Shown: positions 9,901 through 18,000 of the stretch, piece after piece
Position numbering within the stretch: position 1 is the stretch's first letter
How the letters are laid out: the number at the start of each line of letters is the position of its first letter
DNA from: Trichomonas tenax
Lineage: Eukaryota; Parabasalia; Trichomonadida; Trichomonadidae
NCBI GenBank assembly: GCA_023091735.1
Contig: JALKBU010000468.1
Coordinates: 1 to 38,386, forward strand
Reading direction: 5' to 3'
Length of the DNA stretch: 38,386 nt
Translations under genes and position numbers: made by a program
Notes under the pieces: generated by a model
Told to the model about the DNA's origin: nothing
Seen by the model: the letters and a program-made list of their open reading frames with translations, nothing else
Database searches by the model: none

Positions 9901-12900
9901 AAGTTAGTGGAGGCTGAGTCCGAGAAGAAGGAACTTGGCGAACGCTTGGAGTCTTCACGTGGCAGCACAAAGAAGCAAGTTTCAGATCTCGAGAATCTTC
10001 TCAACAATCTTAAGGAAGAACTTAAGAATGTCAAAGATGATGAGAAGAATCTTGAAGATAAACTTTCCAAACTTGAACAAGAAAAGAAGGATCTTGAAAA
10101 CAAGATTTCTAACCTCGAAGCAGAGAAGAAAGCTACAGAAGATAAGTTAGCGGAAACCGAGGCAGCAGAAAAGGCAACAGAAGAGAAACTGGCCAATGTT
10201 GAAGCTGAAAAGAAGGCAACAGAAGATAAATTGGTTAATCTTGAACAAGAGAAGAAAGCAACAGAAGATAAGCTCAATAACATTGAAGCTGAAAAGAAGG
10301 CTATAGAATACAAATTAGCCGAAACTGAGGCAGCAAAGAATGCAATAGAAAACAAACTTGCCAATGTTGAAGCTGAGAAGAAGGTAACAGAAGATAAATT
10401 GGTTAATCTTGAACAAGAGAAGAAAGCAACAGAAGATAAACTTGCTAATGTTGAAGCTCAGAAGAAGGCCACTGAGGACAAATTAGCTGAAACAGAAGCC
10501 GCTAAGAAGGCAATAGAAGATAAGTTAGTGGAGGCTGAGTCCGAGAAGAAGGAACTTGGCGAACGCTTGGAGTCTTCACGTGGCAGCACAAAGAAGCAAG
10601 TTTCAGATCTCGAGAATCTTCTCAACAATCTTAAGGAAGAACTTAAGAATGTCAAAGATGATGAGAAGAATCTTGAAGATAAACTTTCCAAACTTGAACA
10701 AGAAAAGAAGGCCACGGAAGACAAATTAGCTGAAACAGAAGCCGCTAAGAAGGCCACAGAAGATAAGCTCAATAATGTCGAACAAGAGAAGAAGGCAACA
10801 CAAGATGCACTTAACTCAGCCAATGCATCTAAGGCTGAGCTTGAAGAAGCCAAATCCAAGCTTGAGAAGGAAAGAACCGACCTTCAGAAGGCTCTTGGAA
10901 AACTCATCAAGAAACTTGAGGCTGCTGATGCAGAAAAGAAGAACAGTGACGAAAAGATCGCCGGCCTCGAAGCCGAAAAGAAAGCAGCAGAAGACAAACT
11001 CGCTGAAACAGAGACAAAGTTGAAACAGGCAGAAACGAAGTTAGACGAGACAGAACAAGCAAAGAAAGCAACAGAAGAGAAACTCACTGCAGCTGAACAA
11101 GAGAAGAAGCAGACAGAAGACAAACTCGCCGCTGTTGAAGCCGAAAAGAAGTCTAATGAAGAGAAGCTTGCAAACATTGAGCAAGAAAAGAAGGCAACCG
11201 AAGAGAAACTCGCTGCTGCCAAAGCAGAGAATAAGAGCACAGAAGACAAACTCGCCAATGTTGAAGCTGAAAAGAAGACAACAGAAGATAAATTGGCTAA
11301 TGTTGAACAAGAGAAGAAAGCAACAGAAGATAAACTTGCTAATGTTGAGCAAGCTAAAGATGGAGACGAGAAGCAACTTTCTGATCTCAACTCAGAAATT
11401 GCAAAGCTTAAAGAACAACTTGCTAAGCTTGAAAACGAGAAAACAGCTCTCGAAAACGAGAAATCTCAACTTGCTTCAGAGAAAGCAGATATCGAGAAGG
11501 AGCTCGAAGAGTCAGAAGAAGCTGCCAAGAAGGCTGCTGCAGAAAAGGACGAAATGAAGCAACAGCTCGATGAGACAACACAGGCAAAGAATGCTGCAGA
11601 GGAGCAGAAGGCTAAATCAGACTCTAACAACAGACTTCTCGCAGGAGAAGTTAAGAAGCTCAAAGACCAGACAGCAAAGAATGATGAGGATCATAAGAAG
11701 CTTACAGGTGAAAACAACAAACTCAAGGAAGAAAATGCAAAGCTTTATGATGAAGTCAACCAGCTCAGAGAGAACAAGAAGATCATGAGCCAGGCATCAA
11801 AGGATCTTTCTGATCAAGTTTCCAAGCTTCAATCTGATCTCAAGGCCCAAGAAGCAAACGCTGCAAACCAGAGCGACTTCATCAAGGTCAAGAAGCCCTT
11901 CATGCAGCTTAAAAGCAACCACGAGAAGTCAGAAGCCGAAAAGAAGCAGCTCGAACAAGCTATCGCTGAAATCTATAAGGCACTCAAGGCTTCAGATAAG
12001 CAACCACTTGACGAGAAATCACCAGCTTTGCAGCAGGCAAACAGATCTCGTGAACTCATTAACTCTGGTGTCAGCGGAGGAGCGACTGTTGATCCACAGT
12101 TATTCAAGAAGCTTAATGATAAAATGAACGAATTATTCAGCAGCATCTGTGCAGTCTTCAGAAAGAATTCTCCAATCACATTCAACATTACAGATGAATC
12201 CGGTGTTGAATCAATCAGCCAGAATACAATCGAATTGAGGAAGGTCATCAGAGAATATTTAACACTGCTTTCCAAAGAAATCATCACCAAGTACAAGCAG
12301 CAGATTTCCGATCTCAATCATGACAAGGATGAACTTATGATGGAGATTGAAGAAATCAAGGCAACAGCATCAGCCAACTTGTCATCAAAGGACCTCAACC
12401 AGAACAAGTTGACGAAGAGCTACAAGAAGGTGTACAGAAGAATGAAGCAACTTACAGAAGCCGAGAAGGATGCCAAGGAAATTCTTCTTCTTGCATGCCC
12501 ACAGTTGAGAAGCGAGATTAATATTGAAGAAGGACTTGTCACATTCGTCAAGAACTTCGTCACTAAGTTCCCAGTTCTTATTGCATCACTTGCAGCAGAT
12601 CAGATAGAGAGGCCATTCATATCACTCGATCAGCGCATTTCCAAGTTGCAAAGCTCCGTCGATCGTATCATCCAGAAGTACGAAGCTCTCGTCAACAGAT
12701 ACAGTCTCGCTTCTACAGCAGCAAATCCAGAAGCTGTCCTCAAGAACATGGCTGACTCATACTCTGGCACGCTCAAGCAGCTCTTCTCTCCAGCAGCTAA
12801 CGTCACACCATATACTAACGCTAGAGAAATCCATAAGAAGCTGTTCAAGATGCAGAGTCTCCTTCATGCCATTTATCAACTTATTCCAAACGTTCAAATC

Positions 12901-13347
12901 CCGAACAGACAAACTATTTACGACTACATTGTTGGTCTCAGACGTGCACTTTCATCATCCGGTGATGACGCTGAAGATATCTCTGAAGTATCAATCACTG
13001 ATATCGAAACCATCGCTATTAGAACAGGAACAGGTAAGATGTTCGAATACGAGAAGAGAATCTCAGAACTTGTTGAACTTCTCAGGCACTCAATGTCATT
13101 CGATAACATTGCAAGGCAGCTCGGAGTTCTTATCGAACTCGAGCCGCAAGAAGAGGTCACAGAACAAGATATTGCTGATCTATTTGATGAACTCAAATAC
13201 AGGCTCGAACAAGGTGCTCAAGTTTTGGTGTCGTTCGAGGAGTACAAGAAGGATGTCGATTCACTCTTAGAGGGTATTGGAAATAAGGCTCCAGGACCAA
13301 TCTCGAAGCTTGTTGAAACACTTAAGGCCTATCAATTCGAAACATAA
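3949..13347 (+). CDS. Giant coiled-coil protein, about 3,130 aa, start codon unclear
   Basis: A single uninterrupted frame. Residues ~1-100 are non-coiled (TPPRDYTRFHEDGLEFL). From ~100 to ~2700 the chain is almost pure heptad coiled coil, rich in Lys, Glu, Gln and Leu. From ~2719 there is a distinct helical C-terminal region (FKKLNDKMNELFSSIC; later LACPQLRSEINIEEGLVTF) that lacks the repeat bias and may be a folded end domain. Within the coil are three copies of a DMLVTxTRD-x2-F-x-P motif followed by acidic residues, a duplicated SPEDRNKRF-x-KALEDKFNEII block, and an array of KKATEDKLA-type repeats. Such proteins in trichomonads are often called 'viral A-type inclusion protein', a coiled-coil artefact; a cytoskeletal, Golgi-tether or basal-body scaffold is more plausible. 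The frame begins after a TGA at 3925 with no ATG until codon 101 (4249), although the first 100 codons look coding. Confidence 0.85.
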   Translation: MKNFNSVPKTPPRDYTRFHEDGLEFLKVSTPPSQKRVDFQLITNKLEAQLFSPIKLIENILNEEHISKYEIDSISFKPLKQLAKLAYGKLEKFSTKAINSMADQFAINERQLEEKTEMIFKLNNELESIRSKYNENELELQKSKQNLISRTIFSSLIPLRSVAQDLENKKITLSEAISSTITIYNEALQNTTEELNKLKQNPVQTSSKSSPRRFSDVVDDDMLVTVTRDVDFEPGEEDDEMTKLQSEFAGIVSKEKPAEDVKVLRSRLDEKNRKSAEELQKQIEMLHNQLDPENSSTEALERELKFQKIEGESPEDRNKRFIKALEDKFNEIIKKLQDTISAQNDEIKKLQKKVDGTDAVEMQLAHQKTEVRVLKQQLSQDKPDNEQLSDLKQRYAFLEEQLKAEKENHVQEADLLKELAGEDVAPMVAIHIIGDKLKKNQSDLEKAKEANENLSKQIAELKEKIGSLEKQAKDDTNELSSVKSKLAAAEEARNNAESMAAGSKAKNDDLTKQYEELRQQLDDLKRDSSAKILTSEHKAENAAQQLELMKQQNDRDKDTIKSLQAKNDELYADLRKKMDQIVDQTKQLGDLSTTNQRLQNEFDKLRNSLQPNNDKNAAQNNNEELNELKKDEDELKKDADQLKSENSKLKKQLQDLEDKVRNLENQLKQPEDKDMLVTCTRDIEFEPVEGEEEDNQSNIEKAASEHKKQMSSAHEDTQNADKKQDEDDADKFKTENSQLKNQLYALEDKVKELEDTNSKLREQLGSSLEDAQKDNGSKQLVDEQEKLNDIKSSSKPESDEDKSKLEEMTEEELRNEANKLLSENKDLQDQLSTSEDTVSLKKALSELKAQLSSAQDKSDKAQNADKLTSSDKNKSDSTNKNDDTRFDNLSEDELRDKAKKLNNENSDLKSQLQSLEEKLKELEKDQTKDDQKSSDKNKSDSTTNDDESRFEIMNEGELRDEAKKLNNENSDLKSRVESLASKIKDLEDVNEKLLEQLKSSTSTENALKDDSELKKLIDESEKLINSKTPIESEADNLRNENSQLKEQLRALENKIKDLENQLKQAEDEDMLVTGTRDITFQPVEGEEENNQTNEARKLPETKNNEEHADDDKNGDSITVLERKSDEINQTLEAILHRQNEEIKVLRDRLDEKNRQSVDDLQKQVAILNNKLGPNSSSIDPSTLQKVLKFQEIEGESPEDRNKRFLKALEDKFNEIIKKLQDNISAQNEEIKKLRMKCDGADAISLQLAQKKAEIQDLIQQYEQDKLEREAEVADNTQKLKDTINALENRLSSQGETTRNKIAAAEQAARKAKEDADAVFIEQKAAMAELSELKQKYAVLEDQLKTERENHVQEADLLKELAGEDATPMVAIHIIGDKLKRNQSDLEKAKQANDNMAKQIAELKEKIGSLQKQAKNDANELSNIHHQLGALQQKASGLEEDNNALQQENDDLNTQLKEAKQELSSVKSKLAAAEEARNNAESMTAGSKAKNDDLTKQYEELRQQLDDLKRDSSAKILTSEHKAENAAQQLELMKQQNDRDKDTIKSLQAKNDELQAKNNDLASAQLVLDNQKKMFENLYNEAKVQNEKLDSDLKKKMDQIVEQTKQIGELSARENALKFDNQRLQNELEKLRNSAQPEPEKAPIVNNDDELNELKKQLSQLTAAKDKAIADKKLADEKAKNAQTENVHLQTQIGRLENQNENLLESKKEAKENLDRAVAQLDESRREANQLRSQNSQLERQIATMENKISNLENTVSQQNDQLAAAQENDQNKNNQIRQLNDEREKLKGEKNAVELASKDKDAQILKLNGDIDHFKDKLDTVNNEKAKLEADLERLRAANEETKKQLSDTSKQLDSANNDKKSLQEKIADLENERKQLQEKLNNADSQNRELVQKNAVNESEKARLGDDIKRLNDQIQQLNKQLEQALSDKKATENKLAATQQKLNTVEAAKKATEDKLANVEAEKKATEDKLAETEAAKKAIEDKLVEAESEKKELGERLESSRGSTKKQVSDLENLLNNLKEELKNVKDDEKNLEDKLSKLEQEKKDLENKISNLEAEKKATEDKLAETEAAEKATEEKLANVEAEKKATEDKLVNLEQEKKATEDKLNNIEAEKKAIEYKLAETEAAKNAIENKLANVEAEKKVTEDKLVNLEQEKKATEDKLANVEAQKKATEDKLAETEAAKKAIEDKLVEAESEKKELGERLESSRGSTKKQVSDLENLLNNLKEELKNVKDDEKNLEDKLSKLEQEKKATEDKLAETEAAKKATEDKLNNVEQEKKATQDALNSANASKAELEEAKSKLEKERTDLQKALGKLIKKLEAADAEKKNSDEKIAGLEAEKKAAEDKLAETETKLKQAETKLDETEQAKKATEEKLTAAEQEKKQTEDKLAAVEAEKKSNEEKLANIEQEKKATEEKLAAAKAENKSTEDKLANVEAEKKTTEDKLANVEQEKKATEDKLANVEQAKDGDEKQLSDLNSEIAKLKEQLAKLENEKTALENEKSQLASEKADIEKELEESEEAAKKAAAEKDEMKQQLDETTQAKNAAEEQKAKSDSNNRLLAGEVKKLKDQTAKNDEDHKKLTGENNKLKEENAKLYDEVNQLRENKKIMSQASKDLSDQVSKLQSDLKAQEANAANQSDFIKVKKPFMQLKSNHEKSEAEKKQLEQAIAEIYKALKASDKQPLDEKSPALQQANRSRELINSGVSGGATVDPQLFKKLNDKMNELFSSICAVFRKNSPITFNITDESGVESISQNTIELRKVIREYLTLLSKEIITKYKQQISDLNHDKDELMMEIEEIKATASANLSSKDLNQNKLTKSYKKVYRRMKQLTEAEKDAKEILLLACPQLRSEINIEEGLVTFVKNFVTKFPVLIASLAADQIERPFISLDQRISKLQSSVDRIIQKYEALVNRYSLASTAANPEAVLKNMADSYSGTLKQLFSPAANVTPYTNAREIHKKLFKMQSLLHAIYQLIPNVQIPNRQTIYDYIVGLRRALSSSGDDAEDISEVSITDIETIAIRTGTGKMFEYEKRISELVELLRHSMSFDNIARQLGVLIELEPQEEVTEQDIADLFDELKYRLEQGAQVLVSFEEYKKDVDSLLEGIGNKAPGPISKLVETLKAYQFET
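4612..4650 (+). repeat. DMLVTxTRD motif, copy 1 of 3 in the coiled-coil protein
   Basis: DMLVTVTRDVDFEP followed by an acidic run. Copies 2 and 3 begin at 5971 (DMLVTCTRDIEFEP) and 7156 (DMLVTGTRDITFQP). Each interrupts the heptad pattern, sits between coiled-coil blocks and is followed by GEE-type acidic residues, so it looks like a conserved short linear motif or a small beta segment repeated along the rod. Confidence 0.7.
5383..5658 (+). repeat. 276-bp near-identical internal duplication, copy 1
   Basis: By direct comparison this segment matches 8332-8607 base for base except for two differences I could see (ATCAAA/ATCGAA and ATGGCT/ATGACT). The offset is 2,949 bases (983 codons), so the frame is kept. 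The sequence on either side is related only at protein level, so the identity was restored recently by gene conversion or unequal exchange. Confidence 0.85.
8332..8607 (+). repeat. 276-bp near-identical internal duplication, copy 2
   Basis: Partner of 5383-5658. Here it is embedded in a longer version of the coiled-coil block: about 45 extra codons lie upstream (HHQLGALQQKASGLEEDN...) that are missing in the first copy. Confidence 0.85.
9841..10090 (+). repeat. 250-bp identical duplication inside the repeat array, copy 1
   Basis: Identical by eye to 10462-10711, offset 621 bases (207 codons). It codes for KKAIEDKLVEAESEKKELGE..., including the non-repeat stretch SSRGSTKKQVSDLENLLNN. Sequence diverges immediately after the block (GATCTT against CCACGG). 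Confidence 0.85.
10462..10711 (+). repeat. 250-bp identical duplication inside the repeat array, copy 2
   Basis: Partner of 9841-10090. No difference was found on reading both copies. The in-frame offset keeps the coiled coil continuous. Confidence 0.85.
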
Positions 13348-13445
13348 TTATACTTTACATTGTTATATAATACAATCTTATTTATTTTAATTCGAAATAA
13401 ATTTTTATTTTCAATATAATTTTCGTGCATTCTGTGTATGTGTTA

Positions 13446-13520
13446 TATTGAATGATCAAGAAATAAAACCAATATTTTGAAATCAATTGAATATTTGATT
13501 AAAAATAGGGTGCAACTATT
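13446..13520 (+). repeat. 75-bp direct repeat, unit 1
   Basis: Begins TATTGAATGATCAAGAAATA and ends TAGGGTGCAACTATT. The second unit lies at 13555-13629 (offset 109) with the same first 23 bases and the ending TAGGATGTAACTATT; the middles have diverged. Confidence 0.75.
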
Positions 13521-13554
13521 AAAAATGAGTTGCTTTCACTCAGTTGAAGTATAT

Positions 13555-13629
13555 TATTGAATGATCAAGAAATAAAATCACTATTATTAATTCAATTCAA
13601 TTTTTGTTTTAAAATAGGATGTAACTATT
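13555..13629 (+). repeat. 75-bp direct repeat, unit 2
   Basis: Partner of 13446-13520. The two units are separated by 34 bases of unrelated sequence. Confidence 0.75.
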
Positions 13630-13887
13630 GAATATAAATTTTAATTGACTTGTAAATGTATGTGTTTTAATATTTAAGAATAGTTTTGCTAATTTTGATT
13701 TTGAATGAAATTTATTAAAACAATGAATGATAATGATAAGACAGTGTTAGCCATAGGAAATTTGATATTTTTTACTGTGCTTTTTAGTTGATCATTGTGA
13801 TCAAATATTTTGAAGAAAATAATTTGCGTATTTCATCTATTGTGCAACTATGTTTGATTTAAAACTCCAAAAGAAATCCATAGAACA

Positions 13888-13895
13888 GCTCCAAG
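13888..13895. repeat. Target-site duplication GCTCCAAG, left copy
   Basis: Identical to 14854-14861 and placed exactly outside the terminal inverted repeats. Confidence 0.85.
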
Positions 13896-14853
13896 AAATG
13901 TAGACCCGCGCTTTTTAACGTACTTTTTCTATCGTCGCATTTTTTCGCGGGAACAAAGAAAGGTACATTTTCATCCACCAACAAAGGTAGTGTATGCAGC
14001 CTTTTGCCATAGTATTCTTGCAAATATGTACATTGCAAGAAGTATGATAGTTAATCTAAGAAGCTTCTTTTTTAGCATTAAATGAACAAATTTATTTCAC
14101 GATTTTAAAACGCTCTATATACATGGCTATTGGCCTTAATGATGAAGGGAAATCTTTCTATGCTTTAAAAGTAGGCTTTCACCATGTTTCGCAATTTCAT
14201 TTTTTCTCCATATACGGGAAAAGTCTTTATATTCAAGTATATGGTTATGTAGTCCGAATGCAAGTATTTGTAGGATTTTTATAGATTTTCCTACGCTAGT
14301 TTTCGTGATTCGATCTCGTTTCCAGGTCCTGTTAGGAATTTTCAGAAGATCTTCATTTCAGCCCAACCCCAAGTTAGTTGGAAATCATACATTTAAAATA
14401 CTACTGAGTTTACCACTTACTCAAATTCAATCGAAATTATTTTCGAATAAAAAGTCCTTTTGATACTTATTCTAATGAATGCCCGACTAATTGGGATGTA
14501 AATGTTCATCTACTTTATAGCTTTACATGCAATTTTTAGAAATTTCATCAAAGAAAAAAATATCATGAAAATGGATATGTTGTTGTTGAAATACATTCGC
14601 ATGGTAAAGTGATCTGTTCTCTATTAATTATTTCCTGATTATTCTAAGTTTTTCGATGTCAAATAATGAATGTTCAAAATAAAAATAAATTTCCAAAACA
14701 GCAAATTTTCATCATCATTTTTCTCAAAATTGGAAGAAGTGATTTTCATGATATTTCATATTTGGTATGTATATTATAATGCTAATCCAAATGTCTTATT
14801 TTTATGCAAAAATAAATTTTATTATACGTTAAGGGGCCCGCGGGTCTGCATTT
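13896..14853. mobile_element. 958-bp inverted-repeat element with an 8-bp target duplication
   Basis: The left end reads AAATGTAGACCCGCG and the inverted right end reads AAATGCAGACCCGCG (14 of 15 match). A second inverted block, TTAACGTA, follows 20-22 bases in from each end. The element is flanked by perfect direct copies of GCTCCAAG (13888-13895 and 14854-14861), the mark of a transposition event. An 8-bp duplication is typical of hAT elements; other families are possible. Inside there is only decayed coding-like sequence, e.g. a frame near 13927-14080 (FYRRIFSREQRKVHF) and another near 14091-14290 (MAIGLNDEGKSFYALKVGF), each ended by stops. So it is a non-autonomous or dead copy, longer than a typical MITE. 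Confidence 0.85.
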
Positions 14854-14861
14854 GCTCCAAG
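14854..14861. repeat. Target-site duplication GCTCCAAG, right copy
   Basis: Identical to 13888-13895, directly after the right inverted repeat. Confidence 0.85.
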
Positions 14862-15017
14862 ATCTTATTGCGCTTGGAAAAATTCGTCTTGAATTAAATA
14901 TTTCAAACAATCGCAAAACTACAACGACAGATCCCATTAAAATCAATTTCAATATCCAAATATAAACTAAAATTCAAACTCAAAAAAAAAAAAAAAAAAT
15001 ACAAAAATTTAAAAAAT
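14862..15017 (+). promoter_or_regulatory. A-rich leader of the helical-repeat gene
   Basis: Upstream of the ATG at 15018 lies a run of about 18 A (14982-14999) followed by further A-rich sequence. No TTTGACA-type box is seen here, unlike several other genes of the window. Confidence 0.35.
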
Positions 15018-18000
15018 ATGACTGAGAAGATTATGGAGAGACTTCCGGAAGCCGGAGATCTTCTCAAACGTCTTAGTCAGTCCCAAGTTCAAGAAGCGGA
15101 GACTTTCTTGAAACGAATCGCAGCCGCTCAACTTTCAGAGTCCGATCAATCTGAAATAACGAGTTTATTGCTCTATATTCAGACAAATATCAATCAATCA
15201 TATTTCTCGAAGTTCTCGCAACAGGACAGTGAAAAAATCTTCACTGAAATATTTAAATTCCTTCTTTTCGCGGCAAATCACAACGCCAGCAACATAAGAT
15301 TGACGTCTTACAGGTCAACATGTCTTTTCTTGCTTAAAATCACGCCTTACTACACTAGAAGCATTTGGAAAATATTTTCTGACGTTGCTATGCAATCTAC
15401 AATCGATATAAAGAGTTCTGCTATTTTAGCGTCATCTTTTGCATTCATTGCAAACCAAATTCCACTTCATACACTTGAAAAATTCTGCGATACAACTCCG
15501 ATTTTCCACCACTTTACGATTTCCGACCCAATTTTCTCAGAGCACCTTGCATCTATTATAGCAAAGCTCAAAAGGATGGGTCTTGAATGGATGCAGACAC
15601 TTTTGCACTCTTTTTTGAAAATTATTTCTGTTAAGAATGACAGATTCCTTTTCAAGTCATTGGCAACAATTGTCACTCATTTTCCAAATGTGTTGATGCG
15701 AGAAGTTATCGAATTTGTTTTGAATGAACAAGAACCATCGAAATTCATTCCAATTATATCATTTGTCTTATCTTCAGTCAACAATATCGATACAGCAAAT
15801 CTAGACCTCTCAGGAATTGCTTTAGTTGTCATTGATATATTAAGCAATGATTCAAATCACATCCAATCTGAAATTGATTCTTCTTTCCAGATTCTCGGTG
15901 TTTCATCGAACTCATTTTCGGTCAGCTTTGATCTAAAGGATGAAAAGACACTTGAAATTACAGTTCAAACAGCTTTGCAAACAGCACAATGCAATCTCGA
16001 TATATCCAAGTACAAGAACATCCCGGCCTTTTATAACATGAAGCTGCCGCTCCAAATACTTCGTCCGACTGAAAAAGATGGTTCTCTTATCGCTCAATCA
16101 AAGATAATCACGTTGGGACATATTGCTGTAGACAACCAAGAAGAATACTTGAAAATACTCATTGATGCTATCAATCTTCCGAATGACGATAGGTCGGCAT
16201 CAGTCTGCGTTTCACTTGCACTTTGCATCAACAAACTTATCCCGAATTTGCTTTTGAGCCAACTCTTCGCGCAAATTGTTTTCCAGAAACAACAGTCATG
16301 GTTCAAATCTCTCAATATCATGAATCTCATCGCTGAAGTCAATGCAAACACCGTCGAAAATCTATTGGGCCCTAATGGTATAAAGAAAGTCATAAACATT
16401 CTTTACGATCTCAGTTTCAACCCCAATGACAAAGTTTATAAGCAATCTCCTGTTGTTCTCAGCAAATTCATTCGCAGCAAAGACCTTGAATACGTTCTCA
16501 TGAAGATAAGCAGCAACATCGAGTTCTTCGACCACGTTGCGTTTAGGAGATCAATCAATTTACTTACTGTCATCATTAAGAACCATCCTGAAGTCGAAAC
16601 AAAGTACTTCAGCTACATAATCATGTCTATCCTCGAAGGCCTTGAAATGTTCAAGCAAGATATCACTCTTATCGCCGATATATTTAACTTCTTGAGTCTT
16701 TTTGACCTTTCAGTCCTCAACAGTGTTCAACAGACGCACATAGCAAACTATGCATTGGATATTGCAGCCGCTTCATTGATGATGTTGAATGGATCTAAGC
16801 CAGAGTTTGGTTCATCATCTGCTCAAGAAATTCAAGTTGCATTGGAGCAGAATTTGTCATCGAAGAACTTTGATATCATCAGCGGAACAGATGTCGATCA
16901 GGAAGACTATCTTTCGAATTTGTTTGCTGTGTTGAAGTTGTTCCTTGCACTGCCAACAGAGTGCTGCTATCTTCCTCATCAATTGAACCTTGCAAACTCT
17001 CTTCTGAAGATATTCCCACAAGAATCCGCAAAGCTCTATGAAAAATGCTGGAAGAATATGACGGAACAAGAGCATTTCGCTATATTGAGCTCAATAGGAC
17101 CATCACTTGCAACAATGAAAGACTTTGGTGCAATTGCTGTTTGGGCACATCTCTTGTTGACCAAACTTCCTGATTCTGCCTCGAGATTTGTCCAAGCGCG
17201 TGATGTCCTTCACAAGCTATCTTATTACGCCATCCAGCATCTTGAGATCGTTCCAGACGGAGTTCTCTTTGTCTTCGTCCGTTACGAATGCACTGTTGTT
17301 GCTGACATTAACGCAATCATCCCGTTAATTGGCCAAATCCCGCAAAACAGGAGAGATAGAATGCTCTACAAACTATATAATGATTATCCAGAAGCATATA
17401 GAAGACTCATGGGTAATTCTACACCACCAATCATCATCGAGGTAATCAACAGTCTCTACAATCGCCCAACTCTCTTCATTCAATACAATGTAGATTTCAA
17501 GTTCGATTACACTCTTGATCTCAGCAGCCCGCATATTATAACACAGCTTAAAAACAATACGTTCGAGTTCAACCAACAGATCTTACAGATGCTTGCACTA
17601 CACTACTGCAGATACTCAAACAATGTTGCCCTTCGTGTTCTTTTGAACTATGCAAGCAAAGCGAAAGTGTTGCTAGATTTCGACCCAAACTATGTTCCAC
17701 ACTCACTTCTCCCGATGGTCATCCAGTACATGAGGATCATCAAATCGCCAAAGGGAGCTGATTTCGTTGCTAAGTCGCTTAGTCTTTCTCACTCTCGTGA
17801 AGTTGCGATCACATCCGCATCTGTTATTCAGCAGACATTCATCCAGGAGGTCAACAAAGAGCGCATCACGAAGAGGGGCATCACAAAAGTTCTCTATGCG
17901 ATTTCCAAAGTTGCTTTGCCACAAAAGGACGTTTTCCAGTATGTTTTGGATTGCTTGGACCCCGATGCACCGCCGAAGAGATATCTCACAGCACTGACAC

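Larger units (their letters stand above)
9736..11355 (+). repeat. Array of ~14-residue KKATEDKLAxxEAE repeats within the coiled-coil gene
   Basis: Repeats with the consensus EKKATEDKLANVE/AETEA run through about 540 residues with heptad spacing. Variants include KKAIEDKLVEAES and KKTTEDKLANVE. DNA-level similarity between units is high, which makes the array prone to slippage and length change. Breaks in the array are formed by the 250-bp duplicated blocks and by a less regular stretch near 10850-11050. Confidence 0.8.
13348..13887. other. Spacer after the giant gene, with a 75-bp direct repeat
   Basis: No coding frame. It contains two related 75-bp units (listed separately) and otherwise AT-rich unique sequence up to the target duplication of the mobile element. 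Confidence 0.5.

Noticed and set aside
4685..13196. Dozens of open frames of 60-200 codons on both strands inside the coiled-coil gene
   Set aside because: They are antisense or shifted readings of the repeated Lys/Glu codons (Ser/Phe- or Arg/Ser-rich) and vary with the repeats, not with any protein signature.
3949..13347. 'Viral A-type inclusion protein' as a function
   Set aside because: This label arises from low-complexity coiled-coil similarity. Nothing viral is seen in the gene.
14982..14999. A-run before 15018 as a retrocopy poly(A) tail
   Set aside because: It lies at the 5' end of an intact gene, with no upstream gene copy and no target duplication around it.
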